Assembly (NCBI GenBank): GCA_016716675.1
Contig: JADJVG010000005.1
Coordinates: 124,001-188,000, forward strand
Length of the DNA: 64,000 nucleotides
Reading direction: 5' to 3'
DNA from: Hyphomicrobium sp.
GTDB taxonomy: Bacteria > Pseudomonadota > Alphaproteobacteria > Rhizobiales > Hyphomicrobiaceae
Made by a program: the position numbers and the translations under genes. The notes under the pieces are model-generated. The model did not search any database, was not told the origin of the DNA, and saw only the letters and a program-made list of their open reading frames with translations. This document shows positions 44,623-53,928 of this stretch, piece by piece; the stretch's first letter is position 1; each line of letters starts with the position of its first letter.

Positions 44623-44847
44623 ATGACCGCTGATATCGTCAATCTCAACAAGTTCCGTAAAGCGCGCGAGCGCGCAGAGGCGGAGAAACGGGCGGAGGCC
44701 AACCGCGTCCGCTTCGGCCGTACGAAAGCCGAAAAAGAGGCCGCTGCCAGCGAAGAGCGGCTCAAGGATCGCACGCTCGATGATGCGCAGTTGCCGGCAC
44801 GCGGCGCCGCTTTCGATGACGATTTCGATCCCGGCAACGCCTCGTGA
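44623..44847 (+). CDS. DUF4169 family protein
   Basis: 74 residues, highly charged, with the family start (IVNLNKFRKARERAEAEKRA) and a mostly helical, Lys/Arg/Glu-rich body, then an acidic tail. Function unknown. It lies 35 bases after fumC and overlaps the next gene by 4 bases (GTGA), so the three are probably one operon. Confidence 0.85.
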   Translation: MTADIVNLNKFRKARERAEAEKRAEANRVRFGRTKAEKEAAASEERLKDRTLDDAQLPARGAAFDDDFDPGNAS

Positions 44848-45098
44848 CCCGGCCGGTCAAACGCTCGTTTTCGATCGATGGGCACCGCACGTCAATATCG
44901 CTGGAAGCTGAATTCTGGAACGCGCTGAAAGTAGCCGCTGCGGAAGACGGCGCGACATTGGCGGCACTGGTCGGGGCAATCGATAAACAACGCGGCCAAG
45001 CCGGGCTGTCGAGCGCCGTGCGGGTCTGGCTGCTGCACCGTCTCGAAGAGCGGTCCAACGCCCGCGGGGCTGACCCTCTACGGCAGACCGCCGAGTGA
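44844..45098 (+). CDS. ribbon-helix-helix domain protein
   Basis: 84 residues with GTG start. The RHH-type pattern is KRSFSIDGHRTSISLEAEFW (beta strand plus first helix) and TLAALVGAIDKQRG (second helix). It may bind DNA as a dimer; the target is unknown. It overlaps the DUF4169 stop and its 3' end overlaps the opposing AsmA gene by 21 bases. Confidence 0.82.
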   Translation: MTRPVKRSFSIDGHRTSISLEAEFWNALKVAAAEDGATLAALVGAIDKQRGQAGLSSAVRVWLLHRLEERSNARGADPLRQTAE

Positions 45099-48000
45099 TT
45101 TCATAAGTTCGTCGGACGTTGTGCGCCGCGCCTGCGACGGTCGTGGCGGAGAAGCGCGCGCGGGCTGTGGCCGGGCTACTGGTTGTGGCGCGGGCGGCGG
45201 AATCTGCTCGACCAGAACAGGCGGCTTGCCGGCGGCACTGGCGGCGGATTGGTCGGATGGTGAAACGGGCGGCGCGGCCGATTGCGGACCGGTGGCCGTG
45301 CCTGCCGATTCCGGCAACACTGGCGGCAACGCAGGGGCGGGCACCGGTGGCGGTGGCGCACTGGCGGCAGCTTTTGCAGCGGCAGCAGCAGCCGCGCGTT
45401 CGGCTTCCAGCGCCCGGCGGCGGTCTTGCTCTTGTTTGGCGCGATATTCGTCCAGACGCCTGAGCCGCTCCAGCTCTTCAACATTGCGTTCGAGCTGGCG
45501 CACCGCCAGTTCACGCTGCATGTCGGATACATCGGTGTTGACCGCCAACTCCGACAGCTCGCCGACGTTGCCGGTATAGACCACGGCTGCCGGCGGCAAC
45601 GGCCCCTTCGACGGCGACGGCACCCAGCCCGGCAGAGGTTCCGCAGGCGGCGGCAAGGGCGGCACTCTGGCCGACACCTGCCATGCACTGTCGATGGCAA
45701 GCGACGTGAGGTCGAGCATCGTCGAGGTGGTGACGGCACCCGCAGAGGCGTCGAGCGTCACCGCATCCAGCTTCACGATGCCATCGGCGATGACAAAGGG
45801 AATGGTGCGGCTGCCAAGGTCGGCCGTTGCCCTGGCGACAGCCTCCTGGAAGGCATTCGACACATCGCCGGGCTGATTTGGAATTTTGTTCGCCAGGACT
45901 GCGGCGATCACACCTTCGCCAACCGCCGGCCCCGGAGCCGGAAGCGACACAGCATCCAGCGCCACCGTGCCAGTGCCTGACAGGACAGCCAACAGACCGC
46001 CCGGACTTTGCGCCTGCGCTGTTGCCTTAGCGTCTATGGTTGCCGTACCGCGCGCCGAGCGGCTCAGCTGGTCGAGCCGGGCACCATTGATTTTCAAGGA
46101 CCCATCGAACGCCACGCCGCTCGCCGCCTGGGTGAATTGCACAGCGCCCGACAGCGCTCCGCCAGCGGCCTTGCCGGTGAGATCCGTGATCGCAACCTTG
46201 CCGGGCGCGAAGGCGATGGCGACGCTACCATCGCGCGCCAAGACGCCAGGGAGCACGCTGAGCGTGGTGTAGCGCAATCGAACATCGCCGCTCGCTCTGC
46301 CAATCGCGTTGAAATTGAAGACCCCGCGCGGCCAGATATCGCCGTCGCCACCGGCCTGCGCATCGGCGATGACGTCATGCAGCGGCGCCAGCAAACCAGC
46401 AATCGTGACGGTATCGGCTTGCAAATCGGCGCTGACGACCGGCGCGCCATCCGCCGCCGCGGCAACGGTTGCCGAGCCTGAAAGCTGGGTGCCGCCGAGC
46501 ATGACGCGGCGCGAAGCGATGCTCCACTTGCCGGCGTCGCGCGTCGTCTCGAATTTGCCTTGCACGGGCACGCCGTCAGTACCGCTTACGGCACGGATGC
46601 CAACGGCACTCAGTAGATCGCTGGCGCTTTCGGCCGTGACTTGCGCCACGCCTGCAACGTTCACCGGTGCGTCACGCGGAATGGCAATGCGCCCGTCGTA
46701 AGACGACTTGAACCCTGACGCGTCGATTTCGAGTGTCGCCGCTGCGCCATCCGCAATGCGGCCACTGGATGCAAATGCCAACTCGGCGTCGTGCGCGCCC
46801 GGAACTGCCGCCGGGTCGCCCTCGAAACCGAACGCCGACAGCAAGCCCGCCAGTGACGTAGAGCGCACCGAGGCGCGAACGCGGCTCGGGTCGGTGCGCC
46901 AGCCTTGCCATCCGCCATCGAACTCGGCGCTCGCCTTGAAGCGTGCCGACTGCACCACACCGTCAACGGTGATGTCCGCACTTGCCGGATTTCTGCTGCC
47001 CAGGCGGACAAGTCCCGCCAACTTCGCCGACGTCACACGCGCCAGATGGTCCGCCGGCATGGTCCCAACCAGCGCGGTGATCGACGCCAAGTCTTTCACG
47101 GCGTCCGCTGTGTTGGCCACCACATCGTAGGATAGCGTGCCTTTCGGCTGTTCTTGTGCGCCGCTGATGCGCGCGTCGACGCTGATGGTCAATCCCGATG
47201 CCGTGGTCAATTTGGCCGACGGTATGCTTATATTTCCGCCATCGAGGCGGGCCGTCGCATCGACGTTGCGGAACACCTGATCGCGATGTTTGAACTCACC
47301 GGCCAACACGCGCACGCTAATGTCGCCGGAATTTTCAGGCGCACTCGCGGCCGCCGCAGTGTCGGTTTTCTTGTCGAGTGCGGCGAGACCGAAGGCTCGC
47401 CTCAGGCTCGCCTCTAGAATTTCGGCGGTCTTAGGAAACACCTCGCTGCTGTCGAGACTGGCGGCTTCGAGCGTCACCGCAACACGCTGGCGGGTATCGC
47501 CACTGACGACAACATCGCCGGAAATGGGTCTGCCGCCGATATCGGCGGAAGCTTCCGTCAATTCGAAGCGGTCGTCCGAGATCAACACGTGCCCTTCGGC
47601 GGAAAATGGCCCTTCGGCTTTGATGTCGAGATTTGCACCCGATTTCGCAGCCCAATCGAGAAGCCGGGCAATGTTGGTGCCGTGAATATGGCCAGCGCCC
47701 GCAAAGCTGACCTTGCCATCGGCTTCCTTGAGATCGCCGGACATTTGCAGGCGTGATCCGCCTGGCAATCCAGCTCTCAAATCATTGAGACGCACCGCGG
47801 TGCCGCTCCGCTCTGCGTCAATTTTTACAGAACCGGCCGTCTCACCGCCGAGCTTGGCCTGATCGATCTCAATTCTGGCGGACGCTTCACCGTTTCCTGC
47901 CAAGCCGCGCAACACCGACAAGCCGAGCTGCTTGACCTTCAGGAAGGTTGCACTTCCTTGACCGGCACCAGCCAAGCGATCGAGGTCCAGCCACTTCGAC

Positions 48001-48980
48001 TCCAGTCGGATATCGAGCCGCTCCTCAATGCCCCATTCCGCCGTCGCCGAGCCGTTGATCAATTGCGGTTCAGCGACGTTTTCAACGCCGAGTTCGATGT
48101 CTGTTACTTTGGCACCGGCGGTAGTGGCTTCAAAGCGGGATTTGAGGTCCAGCACCGGCGGTTCACCGGCGTCCACCGTGGCATCGGCCGCACCGGTAGA
48201 AGCCTTCTGATGCCCGGAAATCTGATGCACGGGAATCTGGCCGGTCAAACCTCCGAAGATGCGTGGCGTAGTCGACAGATTTTCAACCGTGGCATCGAGC
48301 GCATAGGCCGAACCGGAAACGAGCGCGCGGATGTTGGTTTTAATCTGAAACGCCCCAGTTGCGTCGGGCGCTGTCGTCGCGAACCTAACGTCGCGCTCTT
48401 CACCGGACCATGTCGCCCGGCCCTTGTATTTGTAAGGGCCTTTCAATGCGTCAGCCGAGAATTCACCGTTGACGTCACTCACGCGCGCGATCTGTTGGGC
48501 ATCGGCGTTGTAGATGGAGATTGCCCCATCGATGATGTTGACCGAATGCAGCGCCACCGACTGGGGTACAAACGGCAAGGCCGCTGACTTGATCTGCACG
48601 CTCGTCCAGTTGCCGCCACCTTGCCGGTCGAGGGCAAGTGTCAACTCCGGGCGTTCAAGTTCAATATCGTTAGCTTCGAGCACCCCACGCAACAGCGCAG
48701 GACCGGAAAGCCGCATGGTGAAAAGATCGGCGCTCACGAAAGGCTCACCCGTCTGGCCTGTCGGATCAGCCAGCCGGACCTTCTCGAAGCTCACAAAGGG
48801 CGTTGGCAGCAAGCGAACACTCACGGCGCCGCCGACCCGCACGTCGCGGCCGAGAACCTTGGAGGCTTCCTCTTCGAAAATGCCGCGATAGCCATTCCAG
48901 TCAACGAAATGCGGCACGGCAAAAAGCGCCGCCAACGCAACGACGAGAAGACCGCCAAGATAGAGGAGCGCGTTATTCAT
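45078..48980 (-). CDS. AsmA family outer-membrane biogenesis protein
   Basis: About 1300 residues. An N-terminal membrane anchor (LLYLGGLLVVALAALFAVPHFVDW) is followed by the AsmA N-domain (VLGRDVRVGGAVSVRLLPTP), long repetitive beta-rich segments and an AsmA C-domain (~900-1120). The last 150 residues are Pro/Ala-rich with an R/E-rich coiled stretch. AsmA proteins bridge the periplasm and are thought to move phospholipids to the outer membrane. ATG 48980 matches the anchor start; 49010 adds ten residues. Confidence 0.88.
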   Translation of the reverse strand: MNNALLYLGGLLVVALAALFAVPHFVDWNGYRGIFEEEASKVLGRDVRVGGAVSVRLLPTPFVSFEKVRLADPTGQTGEPFVSADLFTMRLSGPALLRGVLEANDIELERPELTLALDRQGGGNWTSVQIKSAALPFVPQSVALHSVNIIDGAISIYNADAQQIARVSDVNGEFSADALKGPYKYKGRATWSGEERDVRFATTAPDATGAFQIKTNIRALVSGSAYALDATVENLSTTPRIFGGLTGQIPVHQISGHQKASTGAADATVDAGEPPVLDLKSRFEATTAGAKVTDIELGVENVAEPQLINGSATAEWGIEERLDIRLESKWLDLDRLAGAGQGSATFLKVKQLGLSVLRGLAGNGEASARIEIDQAKLGGETAGSVKIDAERSGTAVRLNDLRAGLPGGSRLQMSGDLKEADGKVSFAGAGHIHGTNIARLLDWAAKSGANLDIKAEGPFSAEGHVLISDDRFELTEASADIGGRPISGDVVVSGDTRQRVAVTLEAASLDSSEVFPKTAEILEASLRRAFGLAALDKKTDTAAAASAPENSGDISVRVLAGEFKHRDQVFRNVDATARLDGGNISIPSAKLTTASGLTISVDARISGAQEQPKGTLSYDVVANTADAVKDLASITALVGTMPADHLARVTSAKLAGLVRLGSRNPASADITVDGVVQSARFKASAEFDGGWQGWRTDPSRVRASVRSTSLAGLLSAFGFEGDPAAVPGAHDAELAFASSGRIADGAAATLEIDASGFKSSYDGRIAIPRDAPVNVAGVAQVTAESASDLLSAVGIRAVSGTDGVPVQGKFETTRDAGKWSIASRRVMLGGTQLSGSATVAAAADGAPVVSADLQADTVTIAGLLAPLHDVIADAQAGGDGDIWPRGVFNFNAIGRASGDVRLRYTTLSVLPGVLARDGSVAIAFAPGKVAITDLTGKAAGGALSGAVQFTQAASGVAFDGSLKINGARLDQLSRSARGTATIDAKATAQAQSPGGLLAVLSGTGTVALDAVSLPAPGPAVGEGVIAAVLANKIPNQPGDVSNAFQEAVARATADLGSRTIPFVIADGIVKLDAVTLDASAGAVTTSTMLDLTSLAIDSAWQVSARVPPLPPPAEPLPGWVPSPSKGPLPPAAVVYTGNVGELSELAVNTDVSDMQRELAVRQLERNVEELERLRRLDEYRAKQEQDRRRALEAERAAAAAAAKAAASAPPPPVPAPALPPVLPESAGTATGPQSAAPPVSPSDQSAASAAGKPPVLVEQIPPPAPQPVARPQPARASPPRPSQARRTTSDELMKSLGGLP

Positions 48981-49216
48981 CAAGCGACCGATTTGTCCCG
49001 AGCGCGGCATTGTCTCACGCCGAGCGATAGCCCAGGAAGCGGGTTTTCACCCACGTTTCAGGTTATTGCATAACGTCCACCCTGACTGAACCTGAAAATG
49101 GGCGCAATTCCAGTCATTTGCTTAAACTTTCGCGGTCGAGCCAAGGTTGTTCACAGCTTCGCTAACCGGCAAATCCGCCGGTTGTAGGACCAGCCCTAGT
49201 AAGCTACCTGAGTTTC

Positions 49217-51739
49217 ATGAGCGCGAGTCGCAAAACGCCCCCCGGGTCGGGCCCGGAACACAGCCCCGATGATTTTGAAGATGATATCCCGTTCGATCTG
49301 CCGCAAGCCCCGGCCAGACCGGCGTCAGGCGTTGTTGTGCCTCAACGCCCGGATGTGCAGCAGGTGACCTTCGGCGAGGCTTCCGGCGGCGAGAACGCCG
49401 CGCCCAAGCGATCCATCTCCGAACGCGCCATGGCCGCGAGCCGGCCACAACCAACATTCCTCGACGGCCTGAACCCGGAACAGCGGGCGGCGGTCGAAGC
49501 AACCGAAGGTCCGCTTCTGGTGCTGGCAGGCGCGGGCACCGGCAAGACGCGGGTACTCACGACTCGCATCGCTCACATTCTGGCGTCCAACAAAGCCTAC
49601 CCGTCGCAAATCCTGGCCGTGACCTTCACCAACAAGGCGGCGCGCGAAATGCGTGAGCGCATCGGTGCGCTGATCGGCGGCGCGGTCGAGGGCATGGCGT
49701 GGCTCGGCACTTTCCACGCGATCGGCGTCAAAATTCTGCGGCGCCACGCCGAGCTCGTCGGATTGAAGTCCGGCTTCACGATCCTCGATGACGACGATCA
49801 GATCCGCTTGCTGAAACAGGTGATCGAAGCGGCGGGCGTCGATAAGGAGCGCTGGCCGGCGCGTCAGCTGGCCAGCCTGATCGATAGCTGGAAGAACAAG
49901 GGCCTCACGCCGGACAAGGTGCCCCACGGCGAAGCCTTCGCATTTGCGGCCGGCAAGGGGCGCGATCTCTACGCCGCCTATCAGAGCCGCCTCAAGGATT
50001 TGAACGCCTGCGACTTCGGCGATCTGCTGCTCGAATGTCTGCGGCTGTTCCGCGAACACCCCGATGTGCTGGCCAGCTACCACAAGCGCTTCCGCTACAT
50101 TCTGGTCGATGAATACCAGGACACCAACGTCGCGCAGTACCTTTGGCTCCGCCTGCTTGCGCAGGGCTGCCCGAATGTCTGCTGCGTCGGCGACGACGAT
50201 CAGTCGATCTACGGCTGGCGCGGCGCAGAGGTCGACAACATCCTGCGCTTCGATAAGGACTTCCCGGGCGCAACCGTCATCCGGTTGGAACGCAACTATC
50301 GCTCGACCGGCAACATCCTGGCGGCCGCATCCGGCCTGATCGCCAAGAACGAAGGCCGCCTCGGCAAAACGCTGTTCACGGACGGCGTAGCGGGCGAGAC
50401 GGTCTCGGTTGCCAATTTCTGGGATGATGAAGCCGAAGCCCGCTCGATCGGTGACGACATCGAACAGTTGCAGCGGCAGAAATATAACCTCAACGATGTC
50501 GCCATTCTGGTGCGCGCGTCGTTCCAGATGCGCGTGATCGAAGATCGCTTCATCACGCTTGGGCTGCCCTATCGTGTCATCGGCGGCCCGCGGTTTTATG
50601 AACGTCAGGAAATCAAGGACGCCATAGCGTACCTCGAAATCGTCGCCAATCCGTCGCACGATTTGAAATTCGAGCGCATCGTCAACGTTCCCAAGCGCGG
50701 CCTAGGCGACACCACGGTCAAGCGCATTCACGAACTTGCTCGTGCGCGCGGCGTGCCGATGTATCAGGCGGCGCGCGAGATCATCGAAACCGATGAACTC
50801 GCTAATAAGGCTCGGCGCTCGCTGCACGATCTGATGCAATCGTTTGAACGCTGGCGGTCGCGCATCCCCGACATGCGCCACACCGAGCTGGCCGAACTGA
50901 TCCTCGATGAATCCGGCTATACCGCCATGTGGCAGGCCGACAAGAGCCCGCAGGCCCAGGCGCGCCTTGAGAACTTGAAGGAACTCGTGCGCTTCATGCA
51001 TGATTTCGAAAGCCTTGCTGGCTTCCTCGAACATGTCTCGCTGGTGATGGACGTTGACCAGGGCAACGACGGCGAGCGCGTCTCCCTGATGACGTTGCAC
51101 GCCGCCAAGGGTCTCGAATTCGGCACCGTATTCTTGCCCGGCTGGGAAGAAGGTTTGTTTCCGCATCAACGATCACTCGACGAAAGCGGCAAAGCCGGTC
51201 TCGAAGAGGAGCGCCGCCTTGCTTACGTCGGCGTCACGCGCGCAAAAGTACGCGCCAAAATCTCGTTTGCGCAGAACCGCCGCAACCGTGGCCTTTATCA
51301 ATCCGCTATCCCATCGCGCTTTGTCGATGAACTGCCGGAAGCCAACGTCAGCGTCGTAGAAAATCAATCGCCCTATGGCGGCATCACCCAGGGCTACGGC
51401 TATGCCAACCCCTACGGCGTCAGCCGCTTCGATCGCAATGCCTCGGCAACACCGTTCGCATCCTCGTATGATACGCCCGGCTGGCAGCGCGCGCAGCAGA
51501 ACTGGAGCCGCAGCGATGAAAAACAGAAGAAGCGGCAGGCGCGCGGGCCGATGACCATTGAAGGAGAGCTCGTGGCGTCGTCGTCGGCGAAGGCGCCGGG
51601 CATTCGCAACGGAACGCGCGTGCGTCACGAAAAATTCGGCGATGGCACAGTGACGTTTGTCGATGGCAACAAGCTGACCATTACCTTTGACGATGGCTCC
51701 AGCAAGCGCGTGGTCGCGAACTTCATCGACGTCATATGA
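49217..51739 (+). CDS. UvrD/PcrA-type DNA helicase
   Basis: 840 residues of helicase superfamily 1A. Motifs: Q-motif LNPEQRAAVEATEGPLLVLA, Walker A AGAGTGKT, TFTNKAAREMRERI, DEYQDTN (motif II), GDDDQSIYGWRGA (III), LERNYRS (IV), TLHAAKGLEF (V), YVGVTRAK (VI). A C-terminal Tudor-like segment (GTRVRHEKFGDGTV) is present, as in PcrA/UvrD. It unwinds DNA in mismatch and excision repair. About 90 poorly conserved N-terminal residues precede the domain. Confidence 0.93.
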   Translation: MSASRKTPPGSGPEHSPDDFEDDIPFDLPQAPARPASGVVVPQRPDVQQVTFGEASGGENAAPKRSISERAMAASRPQPTFLDGLNPEQRAAVEATEGPLLVLAGAGTGKTRVLTTRIAHILASNKAYPSQILAVTFTNKAAREMRERIGALIGGAVEGMAWLGTFHAIGVKILRRHAELVGLKSGFTILDDDDQIRLLKQVIEAAGVDKERWPARQLASLIDSWKNKGLTPDKVPHGEAFAFAAGKGRDLYAAYQSRLKDLNACDFGDLLLECLRLFREHPDVLASYHKRFRYILVDEYQDTNVAQYLWLRLLAQGCPNVCCVGDDDQSIYGWRGAEVDNILRFDKDFPGATVIRLERNYRSTGNILAAASGLIAKNEGRLGKTLFTDGVAGETVSVANFWDDEAEARSIGDDIEQLQRQKYNLNDVAILVRASFQMRVIEDRFITLGLPYRVIGGPRFYERQEIKDAIAYLEIVANPSHDLKFERIVNVPKRGLGDTTVKRIHELARARGVPMYQAAREIIETDELANKARRSLHDLMQSFERWRSRIPDMRHTELAELILDESGYTAMWQADKSPQAQARLENLKELVRFMHDFESLAGFLEHVSLVMDVDQGNDGERVSLMTLHAAKGLEFGTVFLPGWEEGLFPHQRSLDESGKAGLEEERRLAYVGVTRAKVRAKISFAQNRRNRGLYQSAIPSRFVDELPEANVSVVENQSPYGGITQGYGYANPYGVSRFDRNASATPFASSYDTPGWQRAQQNWSRSDEKQKKRQARGPMTIEGELVASSSAKAPGIRNGTRVRHEKFGDGTVTFVDGNKLTITFDDGSSKRVVANFIDVI

Positions 51740-51972
51740 TCAGATTATTTTAAGTCGTACACGGCGCATCAGCCTATGATCCGCCGCATTTCATCATCAT
51801 TCTGACACGGTGGCAGCACTGCGCGGGAAAGCTGCAGCAGCCTGTAAACTATAGCGTTTTTAAAGTCCGACATCTGACGTAATGCTCTTTTGTGAGTTTT
51901 GTTGCGCGGGGGCGTAACACTTAAAACAAGTCCAAGCGTTGGGGAGGGTAGAGCCTAATGGAGGAGCTATCC

Positions 51973-52173
51973 ATGAGTGATCATCGCTACGTCGTGCGCG
52001 GGCACGCTCAAGAAGGCAAGGTTGGCGTGACGGAGACGCCAAACTCTATTGCAGTGTCACAACGGGAAACGACGCAGGGCCGGCGGCGCCATACACTGAC
52101 GCATCTTGAACCGGTTCCGTTGACGCCCGAAGACGTGCAACTGCTGCCGGTGGCGCACCGCTATTCGGCATAA
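51973..52173 (+). CDS. small hypothetical protein
   Basis: A 66-residue protein starting M-S-D-H-R-Y-V-V with a GGAGG site nine bases upstream (the ATG at 51958 is part of that site's leader). It has no membrane segment; it is rich in Thr, Arg, His and Pro. I recognise no family. An inverted repeat (CGTTTCC-GGAA-GGAAACG, 52174-52191) directly follows the stop and a terminator lies 40 bases on, so it is a monocistronic gene. Confidence 0.6.
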   Translation: MSDHRYVVRGHAQEGKVGVTETPNSIAVSQRETTQGRRRHTLTHLEPVPLTPEDVQLLPVAHRYSA

Positions 52174-52213
52174 CGTTTCCGGAAGGAAACGGAACATAGG
52201 CTCATCTGTCAGA

Positions 52214-52247
52214 AAGGCGCTCCACGCGTTTGGGGCGCCTTTTTTGT
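52214..52247. terminator. terminator between the small gene and the J-domain gene
   Basis: AGGCGCTCC pairs with GGGGCGCCT (one G-T pair) and is followed by TTTTTTG on the plus strand. The minus side has only AAAGGC, so it mainly stops the plus transcript. Confidence 0.8.
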
Positions 52248-52274
52248 TTTCATCGGGATTTGGCGATACGCCTG

Positions 52275-53567
52275 TTACGCGGCCACCCGTTGCGACTTGA
52301 TCATATCCCACGCGGCGTTGATTTGCTTCATCCGCTCCTCACGGCGCAAGCGGTCGGGTTCATCGCGCGCATGGTCCGGATGCCAGCTCATGCGCAGGGC
52401 ATCGACCAGCTTTTTCGCAATCTGCGGCGCGGCATCCGGATTGATGCCGAGGATGCGATAGGCTTCGCCGATCGATTGCGGCATGCTCGCAGCGGCCGGG
52501 TGCTCTTGTGCTGTGTCCGCGGTCTCTTGCCCGGCGCTATGGGCAATCCGGCTGATGCGATCGAGTTCACGAATCAACGCGCGCACAGCGGATGCGGATT
52601 TCTGAGGCGCGCGGCGCGTCATCAACCGTTCGAGTTCGGTAATGCGGCCGCGAATGGCGTCGATCTCGGAATACAAAACATCGCGCAGCAGAAGGTGCGT
52701 CTGCAGTGATGCGACGCTCAGTTCGACTTCGATCAGGCGCGCGTTCAGCATCAGGGCAGCATTGGCCAAGTCGTCGCTTGGAGCCCGCGCCGCGCTGCGC
52801 TGCCAAGCCTGCGCGATCGACGAGCGCGCCTGACGAAGCCCTGCCATGCCACGCTGAAACGTGCGCCCAAAACGGCCCGCAAATAGCCCAGCCGCGACTG
52901 GCGATGACGCCAACTGGAACGACGGCAAGCGCCAGCGCCCCGCGGCAATCATGCTGGCGGCAAGCAACATCAGGAAGACGGCGACGAGCGATGCAGCAAG
53001 CCGGCCGGCGGCGCTGCTAGGCGCAGCGCGCAAGACGTCGGCGCGCACCTCAGTTACCCACGGACGGTCTGATTTCTCTGAACGCTCGATCGGAGCTTCG
53101 ATGACGCTATCGGGAGATAAGTCCTGCGTGGCAACCCGCGGCGCGACATAGCCCGGCGCCCGCGTCAAGGCTGGCAGAACGAACCGCCCTGAAAGCGTGC
53201 TGACCGGCGCAAAGCCTTCCGGCAAATTCGCAGGCAGCGGCACGCCGCGCTCCGACGCGGCTTGCGCAACCCGCGTCCAAGGCACCGTCACGCCATCGCA
53301 CTCGACGGAAAAGCGATGCACCATCATGGTCTCGCAGGCACTCGCGCTCTTGGCACAGGCAACAAACGGCCGCTCATCGCGGCGGCCGACGATACGATAG
53401 GTATTGTCGTTGGATGGCGACACGTGGACCGCGTTGCCGCTGACGGTGCAAGCGTATGGCAACACCAGATCTTCTGCGCTGGCGCGGGCGGGCGCCAAAA
53501 TCATCATCCCGCAGACAAGCGGCCCGATGCCCCCGAAACCATTGACCCGTGCACCTGATCCAAACAC
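52275..53567 (-). CDS. membrane protein with C-terminal J domain
   Basis: 430 residues. A signal-like start (LVCGMMILAPARASA) leads to a region of ~150 residues with several Cys (YACTVSG, VACAKSASACE, VECDG), then a single membrane helix (AASLVAVFLMLLAASMIAAG, ~190-210). The cytoplasmic part has a coiled region and a C-terminal J domain with the HPD motif (LRMSWHPDHARDEPD). The J domain should stimulate a DnaK-type ATPase near the membrane. The combination with an exported N-terminal domain is not one I know by name. Confidence 0.75.
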   Translation of the reverse strand: MFGSGARVNGFGGIGPLVCGMMILAPARASAEDLVLPYACTVSGNAVHVSPSNDNTYRIVGRRDERPFVACAKSASACETMMVHRFSVECDGVTVPWTRVAQAASERGVPLPANLPEGFAPVSTLSGRFVLPALTRAPGYVAPRVATQDLSPDSVIEAPIERSEKSDRPWVTEVRADVLRAAPSSAAGRLAASLVAVFLMLLAASMIAAGRWRLPSFQLASSPVAAGLFAGRFGRTFQRGMAGLRQARSSIAQAWQRSAARAPSDDLANAALMLNARLIEVELSVASLQTHLLLRDVLYSEIDAIRGRITELERLMTRRAPQKSASAVRALIRELDRISRIAHSAGQETADTAQEHPAAASMPQSIGEAYRILGINPDAAPQIAKKLVDALRMSWHPDHARDEPDRLRREERMKQINAAWDMIKSQRVAA

Positions 53568-53928
53568 GTGCGCCCCCGAGATTAACTCTACTTCAGGAGT
53601 ACAACTCTTAGCCGAACCTGGGCGCCACTGTGGCGCGGGGGAAAGTTATAAACCGCTTTAGCCTCTCGACTGCCGTTGTGCTCCAGCACCCCCAAAACAG
53701 CTCTTTTCAGTGCATTGTCAGACCTCTGAAAGCGAAGCCCCTTGCGGACTCAAAAAGCATGTGCGGCCCATCCTGGTCACAGAGTGGTCAAAACTCTGCC
53801 GATTGAGGCACTTAGTCTCGACAACTCCCAACCTGAAACGCTAAGACCTAGGCGGCATGGCCAGGGGACTGCGCAACACTCAGCGCAGGGGTTCAGTAAC
53901 GGGTACGGGTCTAGCGGGAGATTGCGTG
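53568..53928. other. intergenic region between the J-domain gene and the DUF3754 gene
   Basis: About 361 bases between divergent genes. It should contain both promoters, but I could not identify clear -35/-10 pairs or repeats. The 5' end of the plus-strand frame from 53857 is probably untranslated. Confidence 0.4.

Noticed and set aside
49325..50659. 444-codon minus-strand frame within the UvrD/PcrA gene
   Set aside because: Antisense shadow of a gene with all helicase motifs.
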